35,377 nt of DNA from NCBI GenBank assembly GCA_029858605.1, contig JAOUET010000002.1:1-35377 (forward strand), written 5' to 3'. The notes under the pieces were generated by a model that saw only the letters and a program-made list of their open reading frames with translations, did no database searches and had not been told where the DNA came from. A program made the translations under genes and the position numbers. Shown piece by piece: positions 7,993 through 15,525 of the stretch (positions are counted from its first letter, which is position 1; the number at the start of each line of letters is the position of its first letter). This stretch comes from Coriobacteriia bacterium (GTDB taxonomy: Bacteria > Actinomycetota > Coriobacteriia > Anaerosomatales > JAENZW01).

Positions 7993-8666
7993 ATGTCGCT
8001 TGCGTCGGGGCTCACCCGGACGACGTCGAGATCGGCATGGGAGCGACGATCGCCGGTCTCGTGCGAAGGGGGCTGACTGTCGCGATCGTGGATCTCACGG
8101 ACGGCGAGCCGACTCCGCGGGGCACGCGGGAGACCCGCATGAGAGAAGCCGCACTCGCCGCGGAGATACTCGGCGCCGAGCGAGTGACGTTGAGTCAACC
8201 GAATCGGTATCTGTTCGACACCGCCGAAGCGCGCACGGAGTTGGCCGAAGTGCTGCGCGACTTGCGCCCCAGAACGCTGTTCGTGCCGTTCGCCGAAGAC
8301 GCACATCCCGATCACACCGCCGCGCACGCGATCGCCGTGGCCGCCAGATTCTACGCGAAGTTCACGAAGACCCAGATGCGCGGTGAGCCGCACTATCCCG
8401 AACGCGTGTACCAGTACATGGCCGTTCATCGCCGCCTGTTGCGCGAGCCCTCGTTCGTGATCGATGTGACCGAGGACTTGCCGAAGAAGCTCGAGGCGCT
8501 CGCAGCGTACGAGTCCCAGTTTCAGTCGAATCCAGCGAATGCGGACGTGGTCGGGATGCTGACCGAGTTCGCCCGGATGTGGGGCGCTCTCGTCCGCGTT
8601 GAAGCTGGGGAGCCCTTCTACGCCCTGGAGCCGATTGGCATCCGGGCAGTGGAAGACTTGGTGTGA
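7986..8666 (+). CDS. PIG-L/LmbE family N-acetylglucosamine-type deacetylase (BshB-like)
   Basis: A 226-residue zinc hydrolase that removes acetyl groups from GlcNAc-type conjugates. The zinc/catalytic motif AHPDD lies at residues 9-13 and the second motif HPDH at 107-110, both complete. The length and C-terminal region (MTEFARMWG then a sugar-site stretch) resemble BshB1/MshB-like deacetylases. The GTG at 7986 is chosen as start because AGGAGG sits 4 bases upstream and the fold begins directly there; reading further upstream in this frame gives sequence that only shadows the glycosyltransferase. It overlaps the glycosyltransferase stop codon and is followed 7 bases later by the BshC-like gene. 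It probably deacetylates the product of the glycosyltransferase, though this is inferred. Confidence 0.88.
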   Translation: MVDVACVGAHPDDVEIGMGATIAGLVRRGLTVAIVDLTDGEPTPRGTRETRMREAALAAEILGAERVTLSQPNRYLFDTAEARTELAEVLRDLRPRTLFVPFAEDAHPDHTAAHAIAVAARFYAKFTKTQMRGEPHYPERVYQYMAVHRRLLREPSFVIDVTEDLPKKLEALAAYESQFQSNPANADVVGMLTEFARMWGALVRVEAGEPFYALEPIGIRAVEDLV

Positions 8667-8673
8667 ACGCACC

Positions 8674-10248
8674 ATGGTGAGGGCGCGACCGGTTCTACCG
8701 CACGGGCACGGGGAGCTCCTTACGGACCCACCCTTCGACGAGTGGGCGGCGATAGCCGATGAGAATGCCGCACGCAGCTCGGCCTGGGACTTCACCGTGG
8801 GCGGCGTGTCTGCAGCGGAACTCCGTCAGCAGGCCCGGCGCGAAGCTGTGACCGGAGCCGAGGAGTTCTCTGCCCGACTCGGCGTGCCTACTCGTTCGGT
8901 TCCGGCGGAACCCGGACGCGTAGTGCTCACCGGGCACCAACCACAGCTCTATCATCCCGGAGTCTGGATAAAGAACTTCCTGCTCCAGCGTTTTGCCGAC
9001 GAGACGGGTGCTGCCGGAATCGATCTGGTAGTCGATTCGGACGCCTTCGAGTCGGTCTCACTCACGATGCCGTGTCTTGCTCCTGAGGTTCGCAGGTGCA
9101 GCGAACCGCTGGCGACCGGGGGACCCAATCGGTGCTTCGCGTGCACGGACTCACAGGACCGGGCCGCCGTCGAACGCTTCTGCTCGGTCGTCGACGGTCT
9201 TCTCGCGGGGCTGCCCGCACCTGCGCTTCGTCGTCATTTTGGCGAGTTCGGCACCGCATTGCTTTCGGCTGTCGAGGACGCTCGGAATCTTGGCGAACTC
9301 GTGACGTTTGCACGTCGCAGGTACGAGCGGGTCGCGGGGACCGACTACGCCGAGTTGCCCGTCACTCGCCTGGGCCGAACGGAGGCCTTCGCACGGTTCG
9401 TCTCGGATATCGTCGTGCGCGCCGAGGAGTTTGCCGCCTGCTACAACTCGGAGTTAGGGAGGTACCGGCGAGCGAATCGCATCCGGACCGCGGCACAGCC
9501 GTTCCCGGACCTGTCCGTTGAGAGCGCAGAGACCGAACTGCCGTTCTGGGCTATGGGCGCTACGAGCCGAGGCGCGCTGAGCGTCGCGCGGCATGGCGAC
9601 ACGGTAGTGCTGCTTTCCGACGGCGCGCCTCTGTTCGAGGTCCCGGCGCAAGCTGATGCTGTTGCCGACGCGCTGCACGACGCGAATGTGATGCTGGCAC
9701 CCAAAGCGCTGACGCTCACGCTGTTCGCGAGGCTCTTCGTTGCCGACCTGTTCATCCACGGGGTGGGCGGAGGTCGCTACGACCGCGTTACGGATGGCGT
9801 GATGCGCGACTTCTACGGAATCGAGGCTCCCCGCTACGTCGTCGCGTCGATGACGATGTACCTCCCGCTGGGAGGACACATCGTGACCGATGAGGAACTC
9901 GCCGAGGCGCGGCGGCGACTCCAGCGGCTCGAACACAACCCAGATTCGCTTCTGGGAGAAGTGGACTTCGAGACCACGGAGGATAGACGAGAGGCGTTCG
10001 AGCTTGCCGAAGAGAAGACACAGCTCGTCGCCGAGATCGCGGAAGCTCAGGCGGACAAGAAGAGACTCGGATCGCGGATACGAGAGGTGAACAGGCAACT
10101 CGCAGACTTGCTCGGCCCGCTCGCCGATCAGTTGAGCACAGATCTCGCAACGCTCGAGGCACAGAGAGCCGCTACGGAGATCCTGACCGACCGCGAGTAC
10201 CCGTTCTGCCTCTGGAGCCCTCTCGAGGTTGCCGACAAGGCGCGCTAG
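8674..10248 (+). CDS. BshC-like protein (putative cysteine-adding enzyme)
   Basis: A 524-residue protein, close to the length of BshC, the enzyme proposed to attach cysteine to glucosaminyl-malate in bacillithiol synthesis. Visible family-like points are the TGHQPQLYHPG segment (86-96), matching the TGHQ start of the BshC Rossmann core, and a long C-terminal helical hairpin or coiled coil (about 430-500). The rest diverges from Bacillus BshC, for example an FIHGVGGGRYD stretch. The ATG at 8674 follows the PIG-L stop by 7 bases; GTG at 8677 is an alternative start. Gene order (transferase, deacetylase, BshC-like) supports a thiol pathway, but a BshA (GT4) gene is absent here. I am fairly confident of the distant family, not of the reaction. 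Confidence 0.6.
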   Translation: MVRARPVLPHGHGELLTDPPFDEWAAIADENAARSSAWDFTVGGVSAAELRQQARREAVTGAEEFSARLGVPTRSVPAEPGRVVLTGHQPQLYHPGVWIKNFLLQRFADETGAAGIDLVVDSDAFESVSLTMPCLAPEVRRCSEPLATGGPNRCFACTDSQDRAAVERFCSVVDGLLAGLPAPALRRHFGEFGTALLSAVEDARNLGELVTFARRRYERVAGTDYAELPVTRLGRTEAFARFVSDIVVRAEEFAACYNSELGRYRRANRIRTAAQPFPDLSVESAETELPFWAMGATSRGALSVARHGDTVVLLSDGAPLFEVPAQADAVADALHDANVMLAPKALTLTLFARLFVADLFIHGVGGGRYDRVTDGVMRDFYGIEAPRYVVASMTMYLPLGGHIVTDEELAEARRRLQRLEHNPDSLLGEVDFETTEDRREAFELAEEKTQLVAEIAEAQADKKRLGSRIREVNRQLADLLGPLADQLSTDLATLEAQRAATEILTDREYPFCLWSPLEVADKAR

Positions 10249-10257
10249 GCGTTGCCG

Positions 10258-10266
10258 TGATATCAT
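10258..10266 (+). promoter_or_regulatory. Possible extended -10 promoter for the ferredoxin
   Basis: TGA-TATCAT is an extended -10 element (TGn plus a 5/6 match to TATAAT) about 54 bases before the ferredoxin ATG. No good -35 is seen, as is usual for extended -10 promoters. Confidence 0.4.
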
Positions 10267-10319
10267 TTCGCCACGCTTTGCCAGCGAATGCGTGTCCGTA
10301 GCTACGAAAGGATCGTGAG

Positions 10320-10496
10320 ATGTCCGTTCCCGTTGTTGACACGAACCTGTGTACCGCGTGCGGTATCTGCGTGGACGAGTGTCCGCAGGAGTGCTACGAC
10401 CTCGCGGACGTCGCCGTGCTCGCTCGCCCGGACGATTGCACCGAGTGTGGTATCTGCGTGGACGAGTGCTCGAGCGAGGCCATCTCGATGGACTAG
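10320..10496 (+). CDS. 2[4Fe-4S] ferredoxin, 58 residues
   Basis: A very short clostridial-type ferredoxin. Eight cluster cysteines are present as two CxxCxxCxxxC motifs (Cys11, 14, 17, 21 and Cys40, 43, 46, 50), plus an extra Cys25. It would carry low-potential electrons between cytoplasmic oxidoreductases and could serve Rnf or the hydrogenase. The ATG lies 7 bases after AAAGGA, and a GC hairpin terminator follows at 10518-10545, so it looks like a single-gene unit. The two halves share a 20-base exact in-frame repeat, a sign of recent duplication or conversion. The second motif is followed by Ser rather than the usual Pro. Confidence 0.93.
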   Translation: MSVPVVDTNLCTACGICVDECPQECYDLADVAVLARPDDCTECGICVDECSSEAISMD

Positions 10497-10517
10497 GCGT
10501 CGATACAAGTAATGCCA

Positions 10518-10545
10518 AGCGGGGTCGGTTCTTGCCGGCCCCGCT
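10518..10545. terminator. Hairpin between converging ferredoxin and plsY genes
   Basis: An 11-bp stem (AGCGGGGTCGG paired with CCGGCCCCGCT, one G-U) with loop TTCTTG lies 22 bases past the ferredoxin stop. It could stop transcription from both sides. No T-run follows. Confidence 0.6.
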
Positions 10546-10601
10546 CGCGTTCCGGGTGCGTGAGATCGTCCCGCGCTAGACCGCTCGCAGTCAGCCCGAT
10601 C

Positions 10602-11360
10602 TCACCCCATAGGCCCCATAGCGTCTTCCACGTACATGCGAGGCTCTTCACCGCGCAGGAGGCCTACGAATCTGCGGTGATGGCGTGCGTAGACGAGCGC
10701 AGCCATGAGGATGGTGAACAGCACGTCGCGCTGCCCCGTCGCGATTGCGAAGACGGGCAGAGCGACGACCGCCGCGACCTGACCCGCCATCATGTAGCGG
10801 GTAACGGCGATAACGCCAAGGCCGACCGCAAGTACCACGAAGAAGTAGATCCAGTTGTACGCGAGCAGGGCTCCCGCACCCGTGGCGAGACCCTTTCCGC
10901 CGATGACTCGTCTCTTTGCGAGACTGAGCCAGAGCGAGTAGTTGTGACCCAGGACGCAGCCCAGCAACACCGTGGCCGGTCCGAAGATGGCTACGCCGGC
11001 GAGCGGCGAGATCTGCGGCTCCTGCATCCAGATCACGGCATCTATCAAGGACGGGTCGATCAACATTGGCGGGACGAGGACTGCAGCGAGCGTTGGCAGG
11101 AATCCCTTGAGCCCGTCGGCGAGCATGGCGATTGTGAACCAGAACCACGAACCGGTCGTGCGTCGCACGTTCATCGCGCCTACGTTGCCGGTTCCTCGAT
11201 CGGTAAGATCCGCCCCGGTGACCGCACGGGCGATGATGTAGGAGAACGGTATCGACCCGATGAAGTACGCGGCGATGAACAGCAGCGCGCACGGCAAGAG
11301 CATCTGTCCGGTCGCGGCAGGTCCCACGTGGTCCAGGGCTTCGATGAGCGTGGAGTACAT
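10602..11360 (-). CDS. plsY: PlsY-like acyl-phosphate:glycerol-3-phosphate acyltransferase
   Basis: A 252-residue polytopic membrane protein that would make lysophosphatidic acid from acyl-phosphate and glycerol-3-phosphate. PlsY hallmarks are present: GSIPFSYIIAR followed by DLTDRGTGNVGAMNV near residues 36-67, a DGLKG element near 85, and GHNYS with IGGKGLATG near 155-180. It is about 50 residues longer than typical PlsY (about 200), with an N-terminal extension and a longer loop after the second motif. The ATG at 11360 overlaps the stop of the upstream lipid kinase gene by one base (TGATG) and has GGAGG 6 bases before it; a GTG one codon earlier is also possible. The two genes form a lipid-synthesis pair. 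Confidence 0.8.
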   Translation of the reverse strand: MYSTLIEALDHVGPAATGQMLLPCALLFIAAYFIGSIPFSYIIARAVTGADLTDRGTGNVGAMNVRRTTGSWFWFTIAMLADGLKGFLPTLAAVLVPPMLIDPSLIDAVIWMQEPQISPLAGVAIFGPATVLLGCVLGHNYSLWLSLAKRRVIGGKGLATGAGALLAYNWIYFFVVLAVGLGVIAVTRYMMAGQVAAVVALPVFAIATGQRDVLFTILMAALVYARHHRRFVGLLRGEEPRMYVEDAMGPMG

Positions 11361-12268
11361 CACTCGCCTCCGGGGACTACGACTTCGAGGGCCTTTGGCA
11401 GGACTTGCACGTCATAGTGTGAATCGAGCAGGACCTCCCCGTCTATTTGTCCTTCGACCGGCTTCTCGGACCACAGACGCACGCGAGCGTGTCGCGATGT
11501 GTGAACGGGTCGCATGTTCTCGTGTTTGCCGAGGACGAGGAAGGGGAGGCGCCACAGGGCGCCCGGTAGGCTCAAGCGATCGAGATAGCAGACATCGAGC
11601 AAGCCGTCATCGGATATGGCGCGCGGTGTGATGAAGAAGCCGCCCCCGTAGGTAGGTCCGTTGGTCATGGCGATGAGGAGCATATCGAGGTCGACGGCAG
11701 GCTCGTCGTCGAACTGGATGCGAACGGGGTGCGAGTAGAACTGCCTGAAGAGCACGAAGAACAGCGCTCGCAGATAGAGGGGGAGTCCAGACCAGCCGGT
11801 ACGCACCTTCGTCTCGACGGCTTTCGCCGTGACGCGCGCGTCGAGACCGATGCCCATCGAGTTCGCGAAGTAGGCGCCGTTCGCGACTCCGACATCGACC
11901 TGTTTGCGCACGCCGCTGGCTATCTGGCGCACAGCCGTGGGAAGATCCGGGGACACTCCTAGCGTTCGGCGGTAGTCGTTCCCTGACCCCGTCGGAATCA
12001 GCGCGAGAGCCGGCCGGTCGTCTGCAGGGCGAGCCATGAGGCCGTTGAGTATCTCATGCACGGTCCCGTCGCCGCCGACCGCGATGACGCTGTCGTACCC
12101 CGTCGACTCCCGCGCCAGGTCGAGAGCGTGTCGCGGCGCGTCGGAGACGACCAGGTCGTAGTCGACGACACCGTCTAGGAGTTCGCGTATCGCCGGCAGC
12201 ATGCGCCCGGTAACCCCGTGTCTTGCCGCAGGGTTCACGACTGCCAGACTCTTGCCGAGGGAGGACAC
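11360..12268 (-). CDS. dagK: Diacylglycerol kinase-family lipid kinase (DagK/YegS-like)
   Basis: A soluble lipid kinase of 302 residues that phosphorylates diacylglycerol or a related lipid with ATP. It carries the NAD-kinase-like nucleotide signature VGGDGTVHE (about 64-72) and PTGSGNDY (about 92-99). Downstream lie family segments for the two-domain fold, including VDVGVANGAYFANSMGIGLD and the C-terminal VEGQIDGE strand. The GTG at 12268 is chosen because GGAGG lies 5 bases before it and the first beta-strand starts there; the longer frame up to 12322 adds 18 residues unlike the family. Its stop overlaps the plsY start by one base, tying phosphatidic acid recycling to new synthesis. Confidence 0.88.
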   Translation of the reverse strand: MSSLGKSLAVVNPAARHGVTGRMLPAIRELLDGVVDYDLVVSDAPRHALDLARESTGYDSVIAVGGDGTVHEILNGLMARPADDRPALALIPTGSGNDYRRTLGVSPDLPTAVRQIASGVRKQVDVGVANGAYFANSMGIGLDARVTAKAVETKVRTGWSGLPLYLRALFFVLFRQFYSHPVRIQFDDEPAVDLDMLLIAMTNGPTYGGGFFITPRAISDDGLLDVCYLDRLSLPGALWRLPFLVLGKHENMRPVHTSRHARVRLWSEKPVEGQIDGEVLLDSHYDVQVLPKALEVVVPGGE

Positions 12269-12326
12269 GCTCACCTCCGCGGTCGGATAGTGAATAGAGC
12301 ATACCGGAATCGGGTCCCGCACATCC

Positions 12327-12355
12327 TTGGTCGGCGGGTATCGGTGTGGTAGAGT
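12327..12355 (+). promoter_or_regulatory. Candidate promoter for tRNA-Arg
   Basis: TTGGTC (12327-12332), a 17-base spacer and TAGAGT (12350-12355) lie just before the tRNA, with a predicted start about 7 bases upstream of its 5' end. The -10 matches 4/6 and the -35 3/6. Confidence 0.45.
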
Positions 12356-12369
12356 GCGCCTGTCATCGT

Positions 12370-12445
12370 GCCCTCTTAGCTCAGTGGATAGAGCGTCTGC
12401 CTCCGGAGCAGAAGGTCGCAGGTTCGAATCCTGCAGGGGGCGCCA
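12370..12445 (+). tRNA. tRNA-Arg (anticodon CCG)
   Basis: A full cloverleaf of 76 bases. The acceptor stem GCCCTCT pairs with AGGGGGC (one G-U), and the D stem is GCTC/GAGC. The anticodon loop CTCCGGA holds CCG, which reads codon CGG. The T arm is GCAGG-TTCGAAT-CCTGC, followed by discriminator G and a genomically encoded CCA end. Confidence 0.97.
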
Positions 12446-12485
12446 ATCGACATGGATACTCGGGGCAAGTACCCCGCGAAGCCGA

Positions 12486-12513
12486 CAAGGCCGACCCTTC
12501 GGGGTCGGCCTTG
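12486..12513 (+). terminator. Terminator hairpin after tRNA-Arg
   Basis: A perfect 12-bp stem closed by a UUCG tetraloop lies 41 bases past the tRNA. The leftward EF-G-like gene ends 34 bases further on, so the hairpin could serve both directions. There is only a short T stretch. Confidence 0.7.
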
Positions 12514-12546
12514 CTGATGTGTCTCAGATATCCCTTCGGCGGGACG

Positions 12547-14610
12547 CTAGTCCTTCTCCTCCTTGGCAGCTTCGATGATCTTCTTTGCCAGGTCGCCCGG
12601 GACCTGCTCGTAGCTCTCGATAGAAATCGAGTATGAGCCGGTGCCGCTCGTGATGGACCGCAGGTGCGGGGAGTAGTGGACGACCTCCGCGTACGGTGCC
12701 TGCGCCTTGACCACTTGGACGCCGGGCTTTGGCGCGCCCATGCCGAGGATGCGGCCTCGAATAGACGAGATGTCGCCCATCACTGCGCCCGCGTAGTCGT
12801 CCGGTACGGTGATCTCGAGGGTAGCTATCGGTTCGAGGAGAACCATGTCGGCCTTTTCGGAAGCCGCCTTGAACGCTATGCGTGCAGCCGTCTTGAACGC
12901 GATCTCGGAAGAGTCGACGGAGTGATAGGAACCGTCATAGACGGTGACCTTCACGTCCACCATCGGGTATCCCGCGAGCACGCCGTGGGTGATGGTCTCT
13001 CGGACGCCCTTGTCCACGGCGGGAATGAACTGCCGAGGAATCCTGCCACCGACGATCTTGTCGACGAACTCGTAGCCGCCGCCAGGGTTCGGCTCGACGC
13101 GGAGCCAGCAGTCGCCGAACTGACCCGATCCGCCGGTCTGTTTCTTGTGGCGGCCTTGAGCCTCGGCCTTTCGGCGGATGGTCTCACGATACGGAATGCG
13201 CAACTCCTGCAGCTCGGCCTCAACGTGGAAGCGTTCGCGCAAACGCGAAAGCACCACATCGATCGCCGTGTCCCCGAGTCCGGTCAGCACGGTCTGATGC
13301 GTCTCCTCGTCGCGGGTCAGCAGGAGCGTGGGATCTTCGTCGACGATGCTCTTGAGCGCCGTGCCGAGTTTGTCCTCGTCGGCCTTGGTCTTCGCGAGGA
13401 TTGCGACGGGGTAGAGCGGCTCGGGAAACGGCACCGGAGTCAGCGCAACCTTACTGGAGGCGCTCAGCGTGTCACCAGTGTGCGTGTCGGCGAGCTTCGG
13501 TAGCACCGCGAGGTCGCCTGCGGGCACGGAGTCCACGTCGGTCGTCTCCTTGCCAACGATCTCGAGCACGTGGCCCAGGCGCTCCTTCTTTCCGGTGCGG
13601 GAGTTGTACAACTCGGAGTTGGGCGTAAGGGTCCCGGAGACGACCTTCACGAAGTTCAGTCGTCCGACATACGGATCGGACATCGTCTTGAAGACAAATG
13701 CGACGGTCTCACCTGAAGGTGTCACTTCCATCTCGCCGCCGCCGGCGATCGCCAGTGGCTGACGAGATGTCGGCTGCGGAAAGAAGGAGACTATCTCGTC
13801 GAGCAGGTCTTCTACCCCCTGGAGCGTGATTGCCGAACACACGAACACGGGGACGAAGATTCCCTGGGCGATGGCCTTGTCGAGGAGCGTCTCGAGTTCC
13901 TCCTGCGTGAGCCTTTCCCCTTCAAGGAGGTACTTCTCCATGAGTGCATCGTCGGCTTCCGCGACGAGTTCGGTGAGCTTCTCGCGAGCGGCTTCGGCTG
14001 CTTGCTGGAAGTCCTCGGGGATATCGGTGACCTGCTCCTTGTCACCCTCGTGGTGATAGGCCTTCATTCGGATGACGTCTATCACGCCCCGGAAGTCGGC
14101 TTCGTTGCCGAGCGGGATCTGGACCGCGCCGACACGGTGGCCGAACTTGGCCTGAAGCGCCGAGATAGCCGAATCGAAGCTAGCGTGTTCTTTGTCCAAC
14201 CTGTTGATGACGACGGCGCGGGCGATGCCGATGTCCTCGGCGACCTTCCAGAGGCGCTCGGTCTGGACCTGAGGGCCGGAGACTGCATCGACGACGAAGA
14301 GTGCCATTTCTGCGGCTTCGAGGCCGGCGACGGCTTCACCGGTGAAGTCGGCGTAGCCCGGGGTGTCGATGATGTTGACCTTGTAGCCCTTGTGAGTGAG
14401 GGGGGCCAGCGACAGGCTGAGGGTCATCTGGCGTTGAATCTCCTCGGAGTCGTAGTCGAGGTTGCTGTGACCTTCGTCTACGCTGCCGAGGCGTTTCGTT
14501 GCGCCGGCCAGATGCAGCATCGCTTCCGCGAGCGAGGTCTTGCCCGCACCGCCGTGGCCGACGAGAACGACGTTGCGGATCTTCTCAGTGCTTGGGGCTC
14601 CCAAGTGCAT
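12547..14610 (-). CDS. fusA: Elongation factor G-like GTPase (FusA2 type)
   Basis: A five-domain translational GTPase of 687 residues. The P-loop GHGGAGKT (18-25) is the form seen in EF-G-like paralogues; canonical EF-G has AHIDAGKT. DTPGY (G3) and NRLDKE (a G4 variant of NKxD) follow. The domain IV segment with QTGGSGQFGD and the domain V beta sheets are intact, so the protein is complete. Such paralogues are thought to act in ribosome recycling or as conditional EF-G versions; the role here is not known. The ATG at 14610 directly follows a GAGGAGGAG purine run, and sequence upstream of it does not look coding. It is a single leftward gene with a hairpin in its leader at 14630-14657. Confidence 0.88.
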   Translation of the reverse strand: MHLGAPSTEKIRNVVLVGHGGAGKTSLAEAMLHLAGATKRLGSVDEGHSNLDYDSEEIQRQMTLSLSLAPLTHKGYKVNIIDTPGYADFTGEAVAGLEAAEMALFVVDAVSGPQVQTERLWKVAEDIGIARAVVINRLDKEHASFDSAISALQAKFGHRVGAVQIPLGNEADFRGVIDVIRMKAYHHEGDKEQVTDIPEDFQQAAEAAREKLTELVAEADDALMEKYLLEGERLTQEELETLLDKAIAQGIFVPVFVCSAITLQGVEDLLDEIVSFFPQPTSRQPLAIAGGGEMEVTPSGETVAFVFKTMSDPYVGRLNFVKVVSGTLTPNSELYNSRTGKKERLGHVLEIVGKETTDVDSVPAGDLAVLPKLADTHTGDTLSASSKVALTPVPFPEPLYPVAILAKTKADEDKLGTALKSIVDEDPTLLLTRDEETHQTVLTGLGDTAIDVVLSRLRERFHVEAELQELRIPYRETIRRKAEAQGRHKKQTGGSGQFGDCWLRVEPNPGGGYEFVDKIVGGRIPRQFIPAVDKGVRETITHGVLAGYPMVDVKVTVYDGSYHSVDSSEIAFKTAARIAFKAASEKADMVLLEPIATLEITVPDDYAGAVMGDISSIRGRILGMGAPKPGVQVVKAQAPYAEVVHYSPHLRSITSGTGSYSISIESYEQVPGDLAKKIIEAAKEEKD

Positions 14611-14629
14611 CTCCTCCTCGAATCTTCCA

Positions 14630-14657
14630 AGCGGGCGCGACCTGGGTCGCGCCCGCT
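14630..14657 (-). promoter_or_regulatory. GC-rich hairpin in the leader of the EF-G-like gene
   Basis: A 12-bp perfect stem (AGCGGGCGCGAC with its complement) and short loop sit 20 bases before the ATG at 14610, just upstream of the Shine-Dalgarno. It may act as an attenuator or an mRNA stabiliser. No T-run follows on the minus strand. Confidence 0.45.
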
Positions 14658-14689
14658 GCGGCGTGCGGCGTACCCCAGTAGCATACTCC

Positions 14690-14718
14690 TTATCACTCGC
14701 CAACAGCACTGGTAGAAT
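14690..14718 (+). promoter_or_regulatory. Sigma-70-like promoter for the cyclophilin gene
   Basis: TTATCA (14690-14695), a 17-base spacer and TAGAAT (14713-14718) match the -35 and -10 consensus at 4/6 and 5/6. The expected transcript start is about 60 bases before the gene at 14786. Confidence 0.6.
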
Positions 14719-14785
14719 GACCTACGGTTCGAGGGCATTTTGCGCAGGCCGATAACCATGCGTTCACGAGAGGACCCGAACGCCG

Positions 14786-15508
14786 ATGTCGACATCGAGG
14801 CTCCGAATGTGGACCACGATTCTCGTCTGCGTAGTGCTTGGAGCCACCAGTGTCGCATCGGTCGGGTGTTCGGAGAGCGGTAGCCGAAACGCGGCACAAG
14901 AGAGGACGGACGAAACGTCCCAAGAGGAACCGAAGGGGGAAGCCGTCATTCCAGGACAGCAACCGTTGTACACCGCGACCTACGTACCCAGCGGCAAGGA
15001 AATCGCCGTGCTCAAGACGTCGAAGGGAACTGTGAAGCTGAGGTTCTTCTCGGACGACGCGCCCAACCATTCGGCTTGCTTCATAGAACTCGCGCAGAAG
15101 GGCTACTACGACGGTGTGAAGTTCCACCGCGTCATTCCCGACTTCGTCGCTCAGGGAGGCGACCCACAGACGAAGGAGTTCGCTTCCGAAGAGGTCGCCG
15201 ATATCGTCGCCCGACAGTCTGCCGGTCAGTACGAGCCGGGCGAGCCCATGCTGGGGACGGGGGGTCCCGGCTATCGCATCGCCGCGGAGTTCAACGCTCG
15301 CCAGCATCTCGAGGGCACGTTGGCGATGGCGCGTTCGAGCGACCCCGACTCCGGTGGCTCGCAGTTCTACATCTGTCTCGCCCCGCAGCCGGCGCTCGAC
15401 GGAGACTACACGGTCTTCGGCGAGGTCGTTGAAGGTATGGACGTGGTCAAGGCGCTAGTGATAGGTGACGAGATCGAATCCATCACTATCGAGAAGGCGA
15501 TCAACTAG
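14786..15508 (+). CDS. Cyclophilin-type peptidyl-prolyl isomerase lipoprotein
   Basis: A 240-residue secreted protein. It begins with a charged MSTSRLR segment and a hydrophobic stretch ending in the lipobox-like VASVGC, so Cys28 should carry the lipid anchor. A charged linker (29-55) leads to a cyclophilin domain with KFHRVIPDFVAQGGDP (about 112-127) and an EGTLAMAR...GGSQFYI core (about 175-195), which hold the conserved Arg, Phe and Gln of the active site. It would speed proline isomerisation in proteins folding outside the membrane. It is the first gene after a good promoter and is followed 17 bases later by the TPR gene. Confidence 0.92.
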   Translation: MSTSRLRMWTTILVCVVLGATSVASVGCSESGSRNAAQERTDETSQEEPKGEAVIPGQQPLYTATYVPSGKEIAVLKTSKGTVKLRFFSDDAPNHSACFIELAQKGYYDGVKFHRVIPDFVAQGGDPQTKEFASEEVADIVARQSAGQYEPGEPMLGTGGPGYRIAAEFNARQHLEGTLAMARSSDPDSGGSQFYICLAPQPALDGDYTVFGEVVEGMDVVKALVIGDEIESITIEKAIN

Positions 15509-15525
15509 CGGCTAGCGGAGGTAGC

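Noticed and set aside
9454..10518. Minus-strand frame covering the BshC-like gene and the ferredoxin
   Set aside because: It crosses two well supported plus-strand genes and has no family features.
12664..13503. Plus-strand open frame inside the EF-G-like gene
   Set aside because: It mirrors the codon pattern of the leftward GTPase and shows no domain or ribosome-binding site.
14758..14785. ATG just upstream of the cyclophilin gene
   Set aside because: It is in a different frame and gives only a short peptide without features.
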